64,000 nt of DNA from SVTX01 sp045602385 (GCA_045602385.1 JAZSBL010000023.1:62001-126000); one strand, 5' to 3'. Shown: positions 52,154 to 60,499, counted from the stretch's first letter. The notes: generated from the letters alone by a model not told the origin. Translations and numbers: made by a program.

Positions 52154-52474
52154 ATGAGAGTTGATGAAATACTGTCGATCGCGGATTCGCTTAAAGAGAA
52201 TGAAATAAGCGAGGAGCTCAAGCTGCATTGGCTTAACGAGGTGGAGGGAAGGGTACATTGTGAAATAAACAAGTTACCCGCGGAAAATTTTGAGAAAATT
52301 TCCACCACTCTGCACGAGCTGTCGATACCCATGCCGTATTCAAAGATTTATTTGACCTATCTTTTGGCAATGATGTCGTTTGCGTCCAAGGAGTACGACC
52401 TTTATGCGGATATTTATATGAAATACGAGCGCGAGTTTTCGGATTATGCCAAGCTTTGTTTGCGCGAAAGATGA
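52154..52474 (+). CDS. Small helical protein resembling phage head-tail-module proteins
   Basis: The 106-residue product (MRVDEILSIADSLKENEISE, LHWLNEVEGRVHCEI, PMPYSKIYLTYLLAMMSFAS) looks like a small protein often found next to phage capsid or head-tail connector genes in Firmicutes. Here it is alone, with no other phage gene nearby. The ATG at 52154 has AGGAGGTG 6 bases before; an upstream in-frame start is weaker. It may be a domesticated or relict gene. Confidence 0.6.
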   Translation: MRVDEILSIADSLKENEISEELKLHWLNEVEGRVHCEINKLPAENFEKISTTLHELSIPMPYSKIYLTYLLAMMSFASKEYDLYADIYMKYEREFSDYAKLCLRER

Positions 52475-52540
52475 AGATTACAATATGCACATAAAACAGT
52501 ATATGTTTTTTGGTAAAAAGGCAGAAAATAGAAAAAACTA

Positions 52541-52569
52541 TTGATATATTTTGTCTTTAGGTGTATAAT
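52541..52569 (+). promoter_or_regulatory. Sigma-A promoter
   Basis: TTGATA (52541-52546), 17-base spacer and perfect TATAAT (52564-52569), about 57 bases before the start codon of the CvpA-like gene. Confidence 0.85.
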
Positions 52570-52625
52570 GTAGAAGAATAGGCATATTCGACTATATTTT
52601 AACTCGGAAAGGTTTGGTGAATAGC

Positions 52626-54047
52626 ATGTTAGCATACATAAGTCTTGGCTTCCTTGCAATCACACTGTTTTTCGTCCTTATCAACGCTGTCAAGGGCTTG
52701 ATCAGAGGACTCAAAAAAACTATCGTTTCTCTTATCGCAATTATTGCCTCCGCGATCGTTGCGGCTATATTAACTACAATTATATGCAGTCCCGCTTTTG
52801 GAATTCTGCCCTCTGTGACTGAAGAGCTCAGAAACTCGCTTGCTACAGGAGAGATGGCCGAGCTCTTTGCGATCAAGGAGGTAGATGAGCTTTTGACTCT
52901 TTACTTATCAATGGTCGTTGCACCCTTCATTTTTATGGCACTTTACGCTGTTCTTTCGCTCGTTATCGGAATAGTTGGCGGAATTATCGCAAAGCGCATT
53001 AAAATCGGTGATGACCTTCCCCAGGTTGCCAAAAGACTTGGCGGTTTGGGAGTTGGTATCGTTTGCGGTATTATCGCTTCCACACTCATCCTCATGCCCG
53101 TTGTAGGTGTGCTTGACGTTGTTGCATCCGCAAGTCAGGTTAACGTGGGCGATGCAAACAGCGCGACAAATACAGATGATAGCGGCTTGTACGACATGTA
53201 CGTGGGTACGAGCGGCTGGATGTTTGACGCGTTTGCGTCATCAGATTACCACGGAGAGCGCGTGTATCTCAGAGAAGATCTGAAGGTCGTTCTTTCCATC
53301 GCATCAAACGCGGGATCTCTTTCGGGTGATAGCAAGCAGTTTGGAGATGATCAGGTAAGAGCGCTCCATGCAATAGTTAATGAGACCGATAAATCTCCTA
53401 TCTGGAAAGGCGCGGTTGCCGGCGTAACATCTGATATGTCCAGAAAGTGGCTGTCGGGTAAGACCTTTATGGGTCAGGAGAAGATTACTGCGGGTGATCT
53501 TCTTACTCCCACACTTGACAGTGTCCTTGTTGTTATGTCAACCGCTGACTCTACAACTATAATCTCGGATCTGAATACTTATGCGGATATGATGGAGGTG
53601 CTTATCAGCCACGGAATGCTTGCGTACGCTGATAATTATGAGCTTATGTTGACAAAGCTTTCCCAGGAGGGAATTATAACAAAGCTCGCTGCAGTTGCTG
53701 ATGCAAATCCGAGAATGGGCGCGTTCGCAGACGAGATCTCTAATCTCAGTGTCAGGGCGCTTGCGCTTTCGATCTGTGTTCCCGGTGTTGATGATGAGCA
53801 GTATGAGTTCCTTATGGAGAACATCGCCGACGCTCTTAATGCAAGTAGCGACATGTCAAATTCCGAGCGACAGGATTACGTGGAAAACCAGATGGAAGAT
53901 ATGCTCGACGACTACGGCGTAAACGTAGGTGGTGAGGCCTCCAGAGATATTGCCACAAGCCTTATTAATAATCTTGGCGATGACGATGATCTTGAGGCTG
54001 AAGATATAGACGAATTCCTCGTTGGATATACCGGAACAAGCAAGTAA
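52626..54047 (+). CDS. CvpA-like membrane protein with long helical outer or inner domain
   Basis: The 473-residue product begins like the CvpA family (AVKGLIRGLKKTIVSLIAII, with spans at about 5-25, 32-55, 95-120 and 140-165), then has ~300 soluble residues, helical and acidic (ERQDYVENQMEDMLDDYGVN near the end). CvpA proteins are usually 160-240 residues, so the C-terminal domain is extra and unrecognised. The ATG at 52626 is chosen; GTG and TTG codons just upstream are possible. It has its own promoter and terminator. Confidence 0.7.
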   Translation: MLAYISLGFLAITLFFVLINAVKGLIRGLKKTIVSLIAIIASAIVAAILTTIICSPAFGILPSVTEELRNSLATGEMAELFAIKEVDELLTLYLSMVVAPFIFMALYAVLSLVIGIVGGIIAKRIKIGDDLPQVAKRLGGLGVGIVCGIIASTLILMPVVGVLDVVASASQVNVGDANSATNTDDSGLYDMYVGTSGWMFDAFASSDYHGERVYLREDLKVVLSIASNAGSLSGDSKQFGDDQVRALHAIVNETDKSPIWKGAVAGVTSDMSRKWLSGKTFMGQEKITAGDLLTPTLDSVLVVMSTADSTTIISDLNTYADMMEVLISHGMLAYADNYELMLTKLSQEGIITKLAAVADANPRMGAFADEISNLSVRALALSICVPGVDDEQYEFLMENIADALNASSDMSNSERQDYVENQMEDMLDDYGVNVGGEASRDIATSLINNLGDDDDLEAEDIDEFLVGYTGTSK

Positions 54048-54127
54048 GATCAATACCCATGTTCGAATTGTATCGGCTCTTACGAATATAGCGCCGATAT
54101 TCCCAACAAACCAATATAAACAGTACT

Positions 54128-54161
54128 CCCCCGACGGTGCGCCGTCGGGGGGGATTTTTTT
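54128..54161 (+). terminator. Intrinsic terminator of the CvpA-like gene
   Basis: A 10-bp perfect stem (54128-54137 with 54142-54151), TGCG loop and a run of seven T. The convergent sigE stop codon abuts it. Confidence 0.92.
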
Positions 54162-54867
54162 ATATCTTGCCGACAAGTCGGTCGCGGAGTCGGTCGATTA
54201 TTTTCTTTTCCAGTCTTGATATATAGGATTGCGATATGCCAAGCAGGCTCGCGACGTCCTTTTGGGTCATCTCTTCCTTGCCGTAGAGCCCGAAACGGAG
54301 AATTATTATCTGTCGCTCGCGCTCCTCAAGAGAATTGATCGCCTCGTAAATCGCTGCGTTTTCTTCTTCCTTCATGATCGAGGCTACGGCCGGCTCCTCG
54401 TCGCTACCGAGAATATCGGATAGGAGAAGCTCATTGCCGTCCCAGTCGACGTTGAGCGGCTCGTCGATAGAGATCTCGCAGTGCTTGCCCGAAATCTTGC
54501 GGATGTACATAAGGATCTCATTTTCAATGCAGCGCGAGGCGTAGGTGGCAAGCTTTATATTTTTGCCCAGGCAAAATGTATTGATCGCTTTGATGAGTCC
54601 GAGCGTGCCGATAGAGATCAGGTCCTCGATATTGATGCCTGTGTTCTCAAACCGCTTGGCAATATAGACTACAAGGCGCAAATTATGCTCTATAAGCCTG
54701 TTTCTTGCCTCGGGTGAGGGAAGTGCCTCTATTGCGGCTAACTCCTCGTCAGGCGAAAGGGGAGGGGGCAGAAGGTCGGGGCCGTTTATGTAGAAAACTC
54801 CGCCTTTGGGGGAGAAAAGGGAAAGAAGAGAGGATTTAAGCTTTTTGAAAAGGGAAATTAGATTCAT
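54160..54867 (-). CDS. sigE: Sporulation sigma factor SigE (pro-form)
   Basis: The 235-residue product begins with an amphipathic pro-sequence (about 1-28, with LFKKLKSSLLSLF), as in pro-sigma-E, followed by YINGPDLLPPPLS. Region 2 (NLRLVVYIAKRFENTGINIE, DLISIGTLGLIKAINTF, RCIENEILMYIRK) and region 4 (QKDVASLLGISQSYISRLEK) match SigE closely. It drives early mother-cell transcription after SpoIIGA removes the pro-sequence. The ATG at 54867 has GAAAGGA 8 bases upstream; longer in-frame starts run through a repeat and are rejected. Confidence 0.96.
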   Translation of the reverse strand: MNLISLFKKLKSSLLSLFSPKGGVFYINGPDLLPPPLSPDEELAAIEALPSPEARNRLIEHNLRLVVYIAKRFENTGINIEDLISIGTLGLIKAINTFCLGKNIKLATYASRCIENEILMYIRKISGKHCEISIDEPLNVDWDGNELLLSDILGSDEEPAVASIMKEEENAAIYEAINSLEERERQIIILRFGLYGKEEMTQKDVASLLGISQSYISRLEKKIIDRLRDRLVGKI

Positions 54868-54897
54868 GGGTGTGATCCTTTCAAATTCTGATTTGTC

Positions 54898-55095
54898 GGG
54901 GGGAGGATGCGATGTGGACCCTTTTTGCAAAAAGGGTCCACGCCCCCAAAAACCTTCATAAGAATACATGTTGTAGCCATTTAGTGATATGAAGCGGCTA
55001 CACTTTATATTCTTATTAAAGGTTTTGGGAAGGGTTTTAGGGAAAGCCCTTTTGCCCAAAAGGGTTTCCCTAACGCCCCCCCCGCATCCCCCCCC
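54898..55095. repeat. 198-bp giant palindrome made of two inverted palindromic repeats
   Basis: Two copies of the dispersed repeat face each other: hairpins TGGACCCTTTTT/AAAAAGGGTCCA (54915-54940) and AGGGAAA-type (55039-55071). The outer ends GGGGGGAGGATGC and GCATCCCCCCCC, and the inner AAGAATA/TATTCTT (54960-54966, 55008-55014) and TGTAGCC/GGCTACA (54972-54978, 54996-55002), are also complementary, with a 17-base centre. It fills the gap between spoIIGA and sigE and would form a very long hairpin in their shared mRNA. Confidence 0.85.
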
Positions 55096-55108
55096 GATAA
55101 ATCGCAAT

Positions 55109-55981
55109 TTATTTGATTATTTCTGCGGGGATTATGGCGGTATAGCCCTCTGCGGAGTTACCTATTTCGGTGGGGGAGATGAGGGCGGAGAGTTCGGTGG
55201 TGGTTTGCCTGCCTTTTTTGTCCTCGTACTCAACCGAAATTGATTCGGGTGCGGCGGCAACGGCAATTGAGCTTCCCGCGGCGGTGCGCAGCGAGATTAT
55301 TCGGAGATTTTTACAGGGGGCGTCGCGGTCGAGCTTTCCCTCGGCAAAGCGGTCGAGAAAATCGAGCGGAGTCTGCTTTTCTATCGTGGCGCGGTCAACA
55401 AAGATTATCGGCTTGCCTGTTATCGGGTCGCGGACGAGATTTCCGCTATCGGCAAGGCCGAGAAGCTCAAAATTCTTGCCGCAGAAGCGCAATTTGATCT
55501 TACACTCCTTTATCGGCGCGCGGTGGGAGATTATTTGTCCGCTTTTTAGTGAAATTATGCCCGCGATCAGCGCGAGGACGGCGAAAAGATAGGTCGAGAT
55601 GCCATCTGCCTCGACAAGATCAAGGGGTAAGTTAAGTTTATTTAACAAATTAAAAATTGCTGTCATACAACCGCCCGTCATCATTGAGATGCCGATAAAC
55701 AAGAAGGTGGCAAGAAGGAGAGAGCCGAGCGCGCGGCCTCTTTCGTGGTAGACAATGGCGCACATGCCGAGGCAGACGGCGCAATCAAGCGCGAGGCTTA
55801 CCGCAGAGCTGACGGGCAGAAAAAGGGAGATTACCGAGTAGACACCTCCGAGCGCCGCGGCTACGACCATTCGGGGGAGCTTCATTTTTCGGTGCAGGAC
55901 CTTGGAGCATACGTATATGCAGAGGTAGTCCATGCTGAAATTTATAAGGAATAAAAGGTCGATATAGACGTCTTGTACCAT
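55109..55981 (-). CDS. spoIIGA: Sigma-E processing aspartic peptidase SpoIIGA
   Basis: The 290-residue product has five membrane spans in the first ~145 residues (VYIDLLFLINFSMDYLCIYV first) and a C-terminal protease domain with the catalytic Asp in LGLADSGNLVRDP (D178), as in the B. subtilis enzyme. It cleaves pro-SigE after a signal from SpoIIR. The ATG at 55981 follows GGAGGCATT; the longer frame to 56023 is not conserved. It precedes sigE in the usual order. Confidence 0.93.
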   Translation of the reverse strand: MVQDVYIDLLFLINFSMDYLCIYVCSKVLHRKMKLPRMVVAAALGGVYSVISLFLPVSSAVSLALDCAVCLGMCAIVYHERGRALGSLLLATFLFIGISMMTGGCMTAIFNLLNKLNLPLDLVEADGISTYLFAVLALIAGIISLKSGQIISHRAPIKECKIKLRFCGKNFELLGLADSGNLVRDPITGKPIIFVDRATIEKQTPLDFLDRFAEGKLDRDAPCKNLRIISLRTAAGSSIAVAAAPESISVEYEDKKGRQTTTELSALISPTEIGNSAEGYTAIIPAEIIK

Positions 55982-56009
55982 AATGCCTCCCTCGCGCGTT
56001 TGTGGGTAT

Positions 56010-56043
56010 ATTATACACCACACGTCGGGGCGGAATTTGTCAC
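56010..56043 (-). promoter_or_regulatory. spoIIG-type promoter with 22-bp spacer
   Basis: On the minus strand GTGACA (56038-56043) and a perfect TATAAT (56010-56015) are separated by 22 bases instead of 17. The B. subtilis spoIIG promoter is known for exactly this wide spacing, which makes it depend on phosphorylated Spo0A. TTTGTCACA overlaps the -35, and TTTGTCAAC lies at about 56084-56092; both are close to the 0A box. Confidence 0.6.
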
Positions 56044-56083
56044 AAGAGCGGGGCGGGGGAGAAAAATAAAGTGCGGAAATGGG

Positions 56084-56112
56084 TTGACAAAGCCCCGAAA
56101 TTGTGGTAAAAT
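56084..56112 (+). promoter_or_regulatory. Sigma-A promoter of the tRNA-Leu unit
   Basis: TTGACA (56084-56089), 17-base spacer and TAAAAT (56107-56112) lie 18 bases before the broken tRNA copy. No promoter was found between the broken copy and the intact tRNA, so both are probably made from this one. Confidence 0.8.
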
Positions 56113-56130
56113 ATGCGAGTGATTAAATAT

Positions 56131-56245
56131 GCGGGCGTGGCGAATTGCGAGTGTGCGCAGCACCTCGGTAAGTAAGGCGAAGCCTTACGGGATGCAGACT
56201 GCGCCAGATTTTGGATCTGGTATTTTCCGATGTGCAGGTTTAAGT
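56131..56245 (+). pseudogene. Broken tRNA-Leu copy with insertion and missing 3' end
   Basis: It matches the intact tRNA downstream over GCGGGCGTGGCG, then carries about 40-50 extra bases in the D-arm region, including a perfect GTAAGGC-GAA-GCCTTAC hairpin (56172-56188). The match resumes at GCGCCAGATTTTGGATCTGG and ends in the T arm (GTGCAGGTTTAAGT); the 3' acceptor strand is gone. The anticodon loop reads TTTTGGA, i.e. TTG in place of TAG. It cannot form an acceptor stem with local sequence, so it is a pseudogene. Confidence 0.85.
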
Positions 56246-56270
56246 TGATTTATTAAGTAAAATTTAATAT

Positions 56271-56355
56271 GCGGGCGTGGCGGAATTGGCAGACGCGCCA
56301 GATTTAGGATCTGGTATCTTCCGATGTGCAGGTTCAAGTCCTGTCGCCCGCACCA
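56271..56355 (+). tRNA. tRNA-Leu (anticodon UAG), CCA encoded
   Basis: An 85-base class II tRNA: acceptor stem GCGGGCG pairs with CGCCCGC, anticodon stem CCAGA/TCTGG with loop TTTAGGA giving UAG, a variable arm, T arm with GGTTCAAGTCC, and an encoded CCA at 56353-56355. It decodes CUA and other CUN leucine codons. Confidence 0.96.
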
Positions 56356-56360
56356 ACAAA

Positions 56361-56406
56361 GAAATCCGAACCCCAAGCCTTTAGGCGAAGGGTTCGGATT
56401 TCTTTT
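56361..56406 (+). terminator. Intrinsic terminator of the tRNA-Leu unit
   Basis: A 13-bp perfect stem (56361-56373 with 56390-56402) is followed by TTTT. An inner GCCT/AGGC pair extends the hairpin. Confidence 0.9.
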
Positions 56407-56445
56407 AGTGTCGGTGATAATTAATAATACCAAATCATTTTCGTA

Positions 56446-59235
56446 TTAGCCGCCGACTAGTTTTTGATACATCTTCATAAGCTCTGCTACACACGCGGAC
56501 TCGGTGTTGAGCTTGCCCCAAAAGCCGTAAGCTTGCATAACTGCTTTGTCGTTGGCTTGGTGTGCTTTGCGGAGCTCGGGCGGCATAGCAACCTCATCGT
56601 AGAGGTCTGCCAACGAGCAATCGGGATAGAGCGCACGCGCATCAAGAATAGCCTGAGCCGTTTCCTCAATCTTCTTTTTCTGCTCAGCGGTAGGATTAGG
56701 CCACGGGAATGTATTATATACAAGTGATGTTGCATATCTATACCTCATTTCCAATCGACCGCAAACTGCACGCATCCAAGCATTATGAACGTTTGACATG
56801 AGTACTCCAAAATGATAGAGTGAGGCATTAGGAATAGAGATACTTGCATAACTGTTAATAATATCTGGCGATAAATATGCAATTGGCATATATTTTCGTT
56901 TTTCAGAAGATACCACAGGAAGCATTAAATAAGTTGATGTTGGTTGTCTGATTTCCGCAAACAGCATTGGATAATCTGCCATTTTTTTGGTAGCACTTCG
57001 ATTACTGTTTTCCCTATATTCTTTGACTAGACGCAGTTTTCTCATAACAACTGAGCTGTTTGAATATACTTTGGGCGATACATCTTTTAACCAAAAACAA
57101 TAATTTTCTTGATTGTTCAAGAAATCATCAGCGCTCATATGCCTTCTTATTAAGGAATCTAATTCGGGTTCTACTAAAAGTATTTCTTGTCTTTCTTGTG
57201 CCGTTAAGGTTAAATTACCATTATCCATAGCGGCATTCCCTTTTGTAGCAACAGGAGTATCTGTTTCCCATGGCTTAGAACGCTTTTCAACAAATATGTA
57301 TGGTGCATCAAGCAGATAACCGTTTATTTGTGAAACCATTAAATATCTATCTTCGTCAAAAATGAATTTTGTATCTCTGCAATTTGACAGAGAAAATCCA
57401 ACTATGACGCAATGTACATGAGCTTTTGAATTAGCTTCACTATCCCATCGGAATGTTCTTCGAGCGAAATCAATTGATAACCCCATATTAAATAACGGCC
57501 TCCAAAGGGTTGCAACATGTTCTCCTTGACAGACAGAATTTGTTGATACAAAGGCGGCTTCAACATTTGTTCCTGCCATAAATTTAGCAGCTTTAATGTA
57601 CCAGCAAGAAACATAGTCTAAGGTGCCGTAGTTTTCAAATTTTCCTGCAATACATTCTATATCCATCTTTTGATCTTTAGATTGAAATTTATATCCAACA
57701 AAAGGCGGATTGCCCATAATGTAATCAAGCTTGTCCTTTGGCACGACCGTTTCCCAATCTATACGGAGTGCGTTGCCCTCTACAATATTGGCATAGGATT
57801 TCAGTGGCAGAAAATCGAGATTTCTATTCAAGATTTCTTCAGTTGCCTTCATCATCTGGGATTCAGCAATCCAAAGTGCGGTTTTAGCGACGGTTACTGC
57901 AAAGTCGTTAATCTCGATACCGTAAAATTGCCCTATGGATACTTTGATAGCGTTATCGAACAGATCCCATGCAATCTGATTACCCATAATCAGCTTGAGA
58001 GCCTTATTTTCGAGAATTCGCAATGCAATATACGTTTCGGTCAAAAAGTTTCCCGACCCACACGCGGGATCAAGAAACGTCAGACTTGCAAGTTTGTCGC
58101 GGAATTTTTCCGCGCGTTCCTTTTGAGTTTTGGGTACTTTTATGGCTTTGATTTCTTCGAATTCCTCACGGAGCTCGTCGAGGAACAACGGATCAATTAC
58201 CTTGTGTATATTCTCAATAGAGGTATAGTGCATACCCCCTGAGCGACGGGTTTCGGGGTTCAACGTAGATTCAAATACCGCACCAAAAATGGTGGGGCTG
58301 ATCTGCGACCAATCGAAGTCCTCGCTTGCTTTGTGCAAGAGCAGGTCAACAATCTCTTGTGTGAAATTAGGAATTTCAATATTCTCATCGGCAAACAAGC
58401 CGCCGTTCACATAAGGGAATGATGCCAAATCTGATTTTAAGTAAGGATCTCTCTTGCTAATAGGTTGGTCAAGAACTCTAAATAATTTTATCAGAGCCTC
58501 TCTGACGTCATCGACGTCCTTGTCGGCAATCTTTTTGATATAATTATGGAATTTTAAGTGTTCTCCAAAAATACCTGCATCCTCCGCGTAAAGGCAGAAA
58601 ACAAGTCTAACACAAAGAATATTAAGGCTGTGTAGAGTTTTCGGATCAGAAGGATCTACATATTGCTTGAGAATGGCATCATAAAGTTTTCCAACAAGCT
58701 CGCCCGCTTGAATAGAGATCTTCTCCTCGCGGTGCAAAAGCTCGCTTTTTTCCTCAACAAGGAATTGAAAACGGTAGTATTCCTTTGCGAGGTCTTTAAG
58801 CAAAATGCTTTCGGGCTCGCCCGTAGGCTTTTCCATGTCGTAGATAAGGAATTCCTCAAAGTTACAAGTGATAATCCAACGGGGGCGTTGAGAATAGGGA
58901 AGTGCGGCAGAGTATCTCTGCGCCTGCTGAAAGGGATTGAGCAGTTGGCCGTCAGACTGGCGTATGGGACTGCGAAGGTTTACTCCCCTCTTTTTTTGTT
59001 CTATCAAAACATGTGTTGAGGGAATATATCCGTCGATAAATTTCGTGTGGTCGAGCTGCACGCGCTCCTCAAAGAAAATAAACTTTTCGGATTCTGCCAC
59101 GCCGAGAATGTCACGAATAAGCGCAAGCCAAAAGGACTGGCTATCGCTTTTTTCGTCGCCGCGGTCTTTCCAATATTCAGAGAAGGCCTTTGCCGCTTTC
59201 TTTTTGTCTGATTCTGTCATTTTACGATCTCCCAT
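56446..59235 (-). CDS. MmeI-type restriction-modification enzyme (type IIG/IIL)
   Basis: The 929-residue product joins nuclease and adenine methyltransferase in one chain. The N-terminal PD-(D/E)XK nuclease shows D68 and E79-Q-K81 (FIDGYIPSTHVLIEQKK). A helical linker follows. The methyltransferase has motif I FLDPACGSGNF (about 395) and motif IV GNPPF (about 510), and the rest is a target-recognition region and a C-terminal segment ending EQKKKIEETAQAILDAR. Such enzymes methylate one strand of an asymmetric site and cut about 20 bases away. It is alone, beside a tRNA gene, with more A/T-rich codons than its neighbours, suggesting transfer. An in-frame ATG at 59220 is an alternative start. 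Confidence 0.92.
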   Translation of the reverse strand: MGDRKMTESDKKKAAKAFSEYWKDRGDEKSDSQSFWLALIRDILGVAESEKFIFFEERVQLDHTKFIDGYIPSTHVLIEQKKRGVNLRSPIRQSDGQLLNPFQQAQRYSAALPYSQRPRWIITCNFEEFLIYDMEKPTGEPESILLKDLAKEYYRFQFLVEEKSELLHREEKISIQAGELVGKLYDAILKQYVDPSDPKTLHSLNILCVRLVFCLYAEDAGIFGEHLKFHNYIKKIADKDVDDVREALIKLFRVLDQPISKRDPYLKSDLASFPYVNGGLFADENIEIPNFTQEIVDLLLHKASEDFDWSQISPTIFGAVFESTLNPETRRSGGMHYTSIENIHKVIDPLFLDELREEFEEIKAIKVPKTQKERAEKFRDKLASLTFLDPACGSGNFLTETYIALRILENKALKLIMGNQIAWDLFDNAIKVSIGQFYGIEINDFAVTVAKTALWIAESQMMKATEEILNRNLDFLPLKSYANIVEGNALRIDWETVVPKDKLDYIMGNPPFVGYKFQSKDQKMDIECIAGKFENYGTLDYVSCWYIKAAKFMAGTNVEAAFVSTNSVCQGEHVATLWRPLFNMGLSIDFARRTFRWDSEANSKAHVHCVIVGFSLSNCRDTKFIFDEDRYLMVSQINGYLLDAPYIFVEKRSKPWETDTPVATKGNAAMDNGNLTLTAQERQEILLVEPELDSLIRRHMSADDFLNNQENYCFWLKDVSPKVYSNSSVVMRKLRLVKEYRENSNRSATKKMADYPMLFAEIRQPTSTYLMLPVVSSEKRKYMPIAYLSPDIINSYASISIPNASLYHFGVLMSNVHNAWMRAVCGRLEMRYRYATSLVYNTFPWPNPTAEQKKKIEETAQAILDARALYPDCSLADLYDEVAMPPELRKAHQANDKAVMQAYGFWGKLNTESACVAELMKMYQKLVGG

Positions 59236-59326
59236 TCCTATGGTGATCTCCTTTCACGATTGTCATATAAATTATATCATATACTTGCGCCATATTCAAT
59301 TGTTTTTCCGAAATTTGTAAATATAA

Positions 59327-59365
59327 AAAAGCCACTCGCCGTGCGGCGAGTGGCTTTTGTTATAT
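59327..59365 (-). terminator. Intrinsic terminator of gap
   Basis: A 14-bp perfect stem (59327-59340 with 59345-59358) has a GTGC loop and T-runs on both sides in the respective strands; it follows gap on the minus strand. Confidence 0.9.
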
Positions 59366-59380
59366 TTCTTAAGCCTTCAA

Positions 59381-60400
59381 TTAAGCGAGCTCTGCGAAGT
59401 ACTTGATTGTACGAACCATCTGGCTTGTGTAGGAGTTCTCGTTGTCGTACCAAGAAACTACCTGTACCTGATATGTGTCGTCGTCGATCTTTGCTACCAT
59501 TGTCTGTGTAGCATCGAAGAGAGAACCGTATGTGATTCCGATAACGTCGGAAGATACGATCTGGTCCTCGTTGTAACCGAAGGACTCGGTTGCAGCTGCC
59601 TTCATTGCAGCGTTGATGGACTCCTTGGTTATGTTCTGGCCCTTAACTACTGCGATAAGGATTGTTGTAGAACCTGTGCAGGTAGGAACTCTCTGTGCAG
59701 CACCGATGAGCTTACCGTTGAGCTCGGGGATAACAAGTCCGATTGCCTTTGCAGCACCTGTGGAGTTGGGAACGATGTTCTGCGCGCCTGCTCTTGCTCT
59801 TCTGAGGTCGCCCTTTCTGTGAGGACCGTCGAGGATCATCTGGTCACCTGTGTATGCATGAACTGTTGTCATGATACCGGACTGGATGGGTGCGTAGTCG
59901 TTGAGTGCCTTTGCCATAGGAGCGAGGCAGTTTGTTGTACAAGAAGCAGCGGAGATGATAGTATCATCAGCTGTGAGTGTTTCGTTGTTTACGTTGAATA
60001 CGATTGTCTTGAGGTCATTGCCTGCGGGAGCGGAGATAACTACCTTCTTTGCGCCTGCATCAATGTGAGCCTGAGACTTAGCCTTAGATGTGTAGAAGCC
60101 TGTGCACTCGAGAACTACGTCAACGCCAAGCTCACCCCAAGGGCAGTTTACAGCGTCCTTTTCAGCGTAGATCTTAAGAACCTTACCGTCAACAGTGATG
60201 GTGTTAGCCTCGTCATCCGACTCTACGGTGTGACCGTCGTAACGACCCTGTGCTGTGTCATACTTGAGAAGGTGAGCGAGCATGGAAGGCTTTGTAAGGT
60301 CGTTGATAGCAACGATCTCGTAACCCTCTGCGCCGAACATCTGACGGAATGCGAGACGACCGATACGGCCGAATCCGTTAATGGCAACTTTTACTGACAT
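59381..60400 (-). CDS. gap: Glyceraldehyde-3-phosphate dehydrogenase
   Basis: The 339-residue glycolytic enzyme has the NAD-binding start VAINGFGRIGRLAFR with D34 (AINDLT), the catalytic Cys154 in SAASCTTNC, and WYDNENSYTSQMV near the end. D34 favours NAD over NADP. The ATG at 60400 has GGAGG 8 bases before; the longer frame to 60472 is not conserved. It is a single-gene unit with promoter and terminator, and its codon use is that of a highly expressed gene. Confidence 0.97.
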   Translation of the reverse strand: MSVKVAINGFGRIGRLAFRQMFGAEGYEIVAINDLTKPSMLAHLLKYDTAQGRYDGHTVESDDEANTITVDGKVLKIYAEKDAVNCPWGELGVDVVLECTGFYTSKAKSQAHIDAGAKKVVISAPAGNDLKTIVFNVNNETLTADDTIISAASCTTNCLAPMAKALNDYAPIQSGIMTTVHAYTGDQMILDGPHRKGDLRRARAGAQNIVPNSTGAAKAIGLVIPELNGKLIGAAQRVPTCTGSTTILIAVVKGQNITKESINAAMKAAATESFGYNEDQIVSSDVIGITYGSLFDATQTMVAKIDDDTYQVQVVSWYDNENSYTSQMVRTIKYFAELA

Positions 60401-60471
60401 TTTAATGTCCTCCATATTGTATAATATTTTTTTACTTTTCTTTGCGGGATGCGAAATCCCTTTCGTTCCCA

Positions 60472-60499
60472 ATTATATATTTTAACTCATTTTTGTCAA
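60472..60499 (-). promoter_or_regulatory. Sigma-A promoter of gap
   Basis: On the minus strand TTGACA (60494-60499), a 16-base spacer and TATAAT (60472-60477). The remaining bases up to the divergent proS promoter (60500-60638) are A/T-rich and hold no recognisable element. Confidence 0.8.

Noticed and set aside
54898..55095. CRISPR-like repeat array
   Set aside because: There are only two repeat units, inverted to each other, with no regular spacers and no cas genes.
54868..55107. N-terminal extension of sigE by 80 codons
   Set aside because: The extension reads through the palindromic repeat and lies before a good ribosome-binding site and the conserved pro-sequence start at 54867.
59357..60397. 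346-codon open frame antisense to gap
   Set aside because: gap is unmistakable with its catalytic motif, promoter and terminator; the antisense product is extremely Cys-rich and matches nothing.
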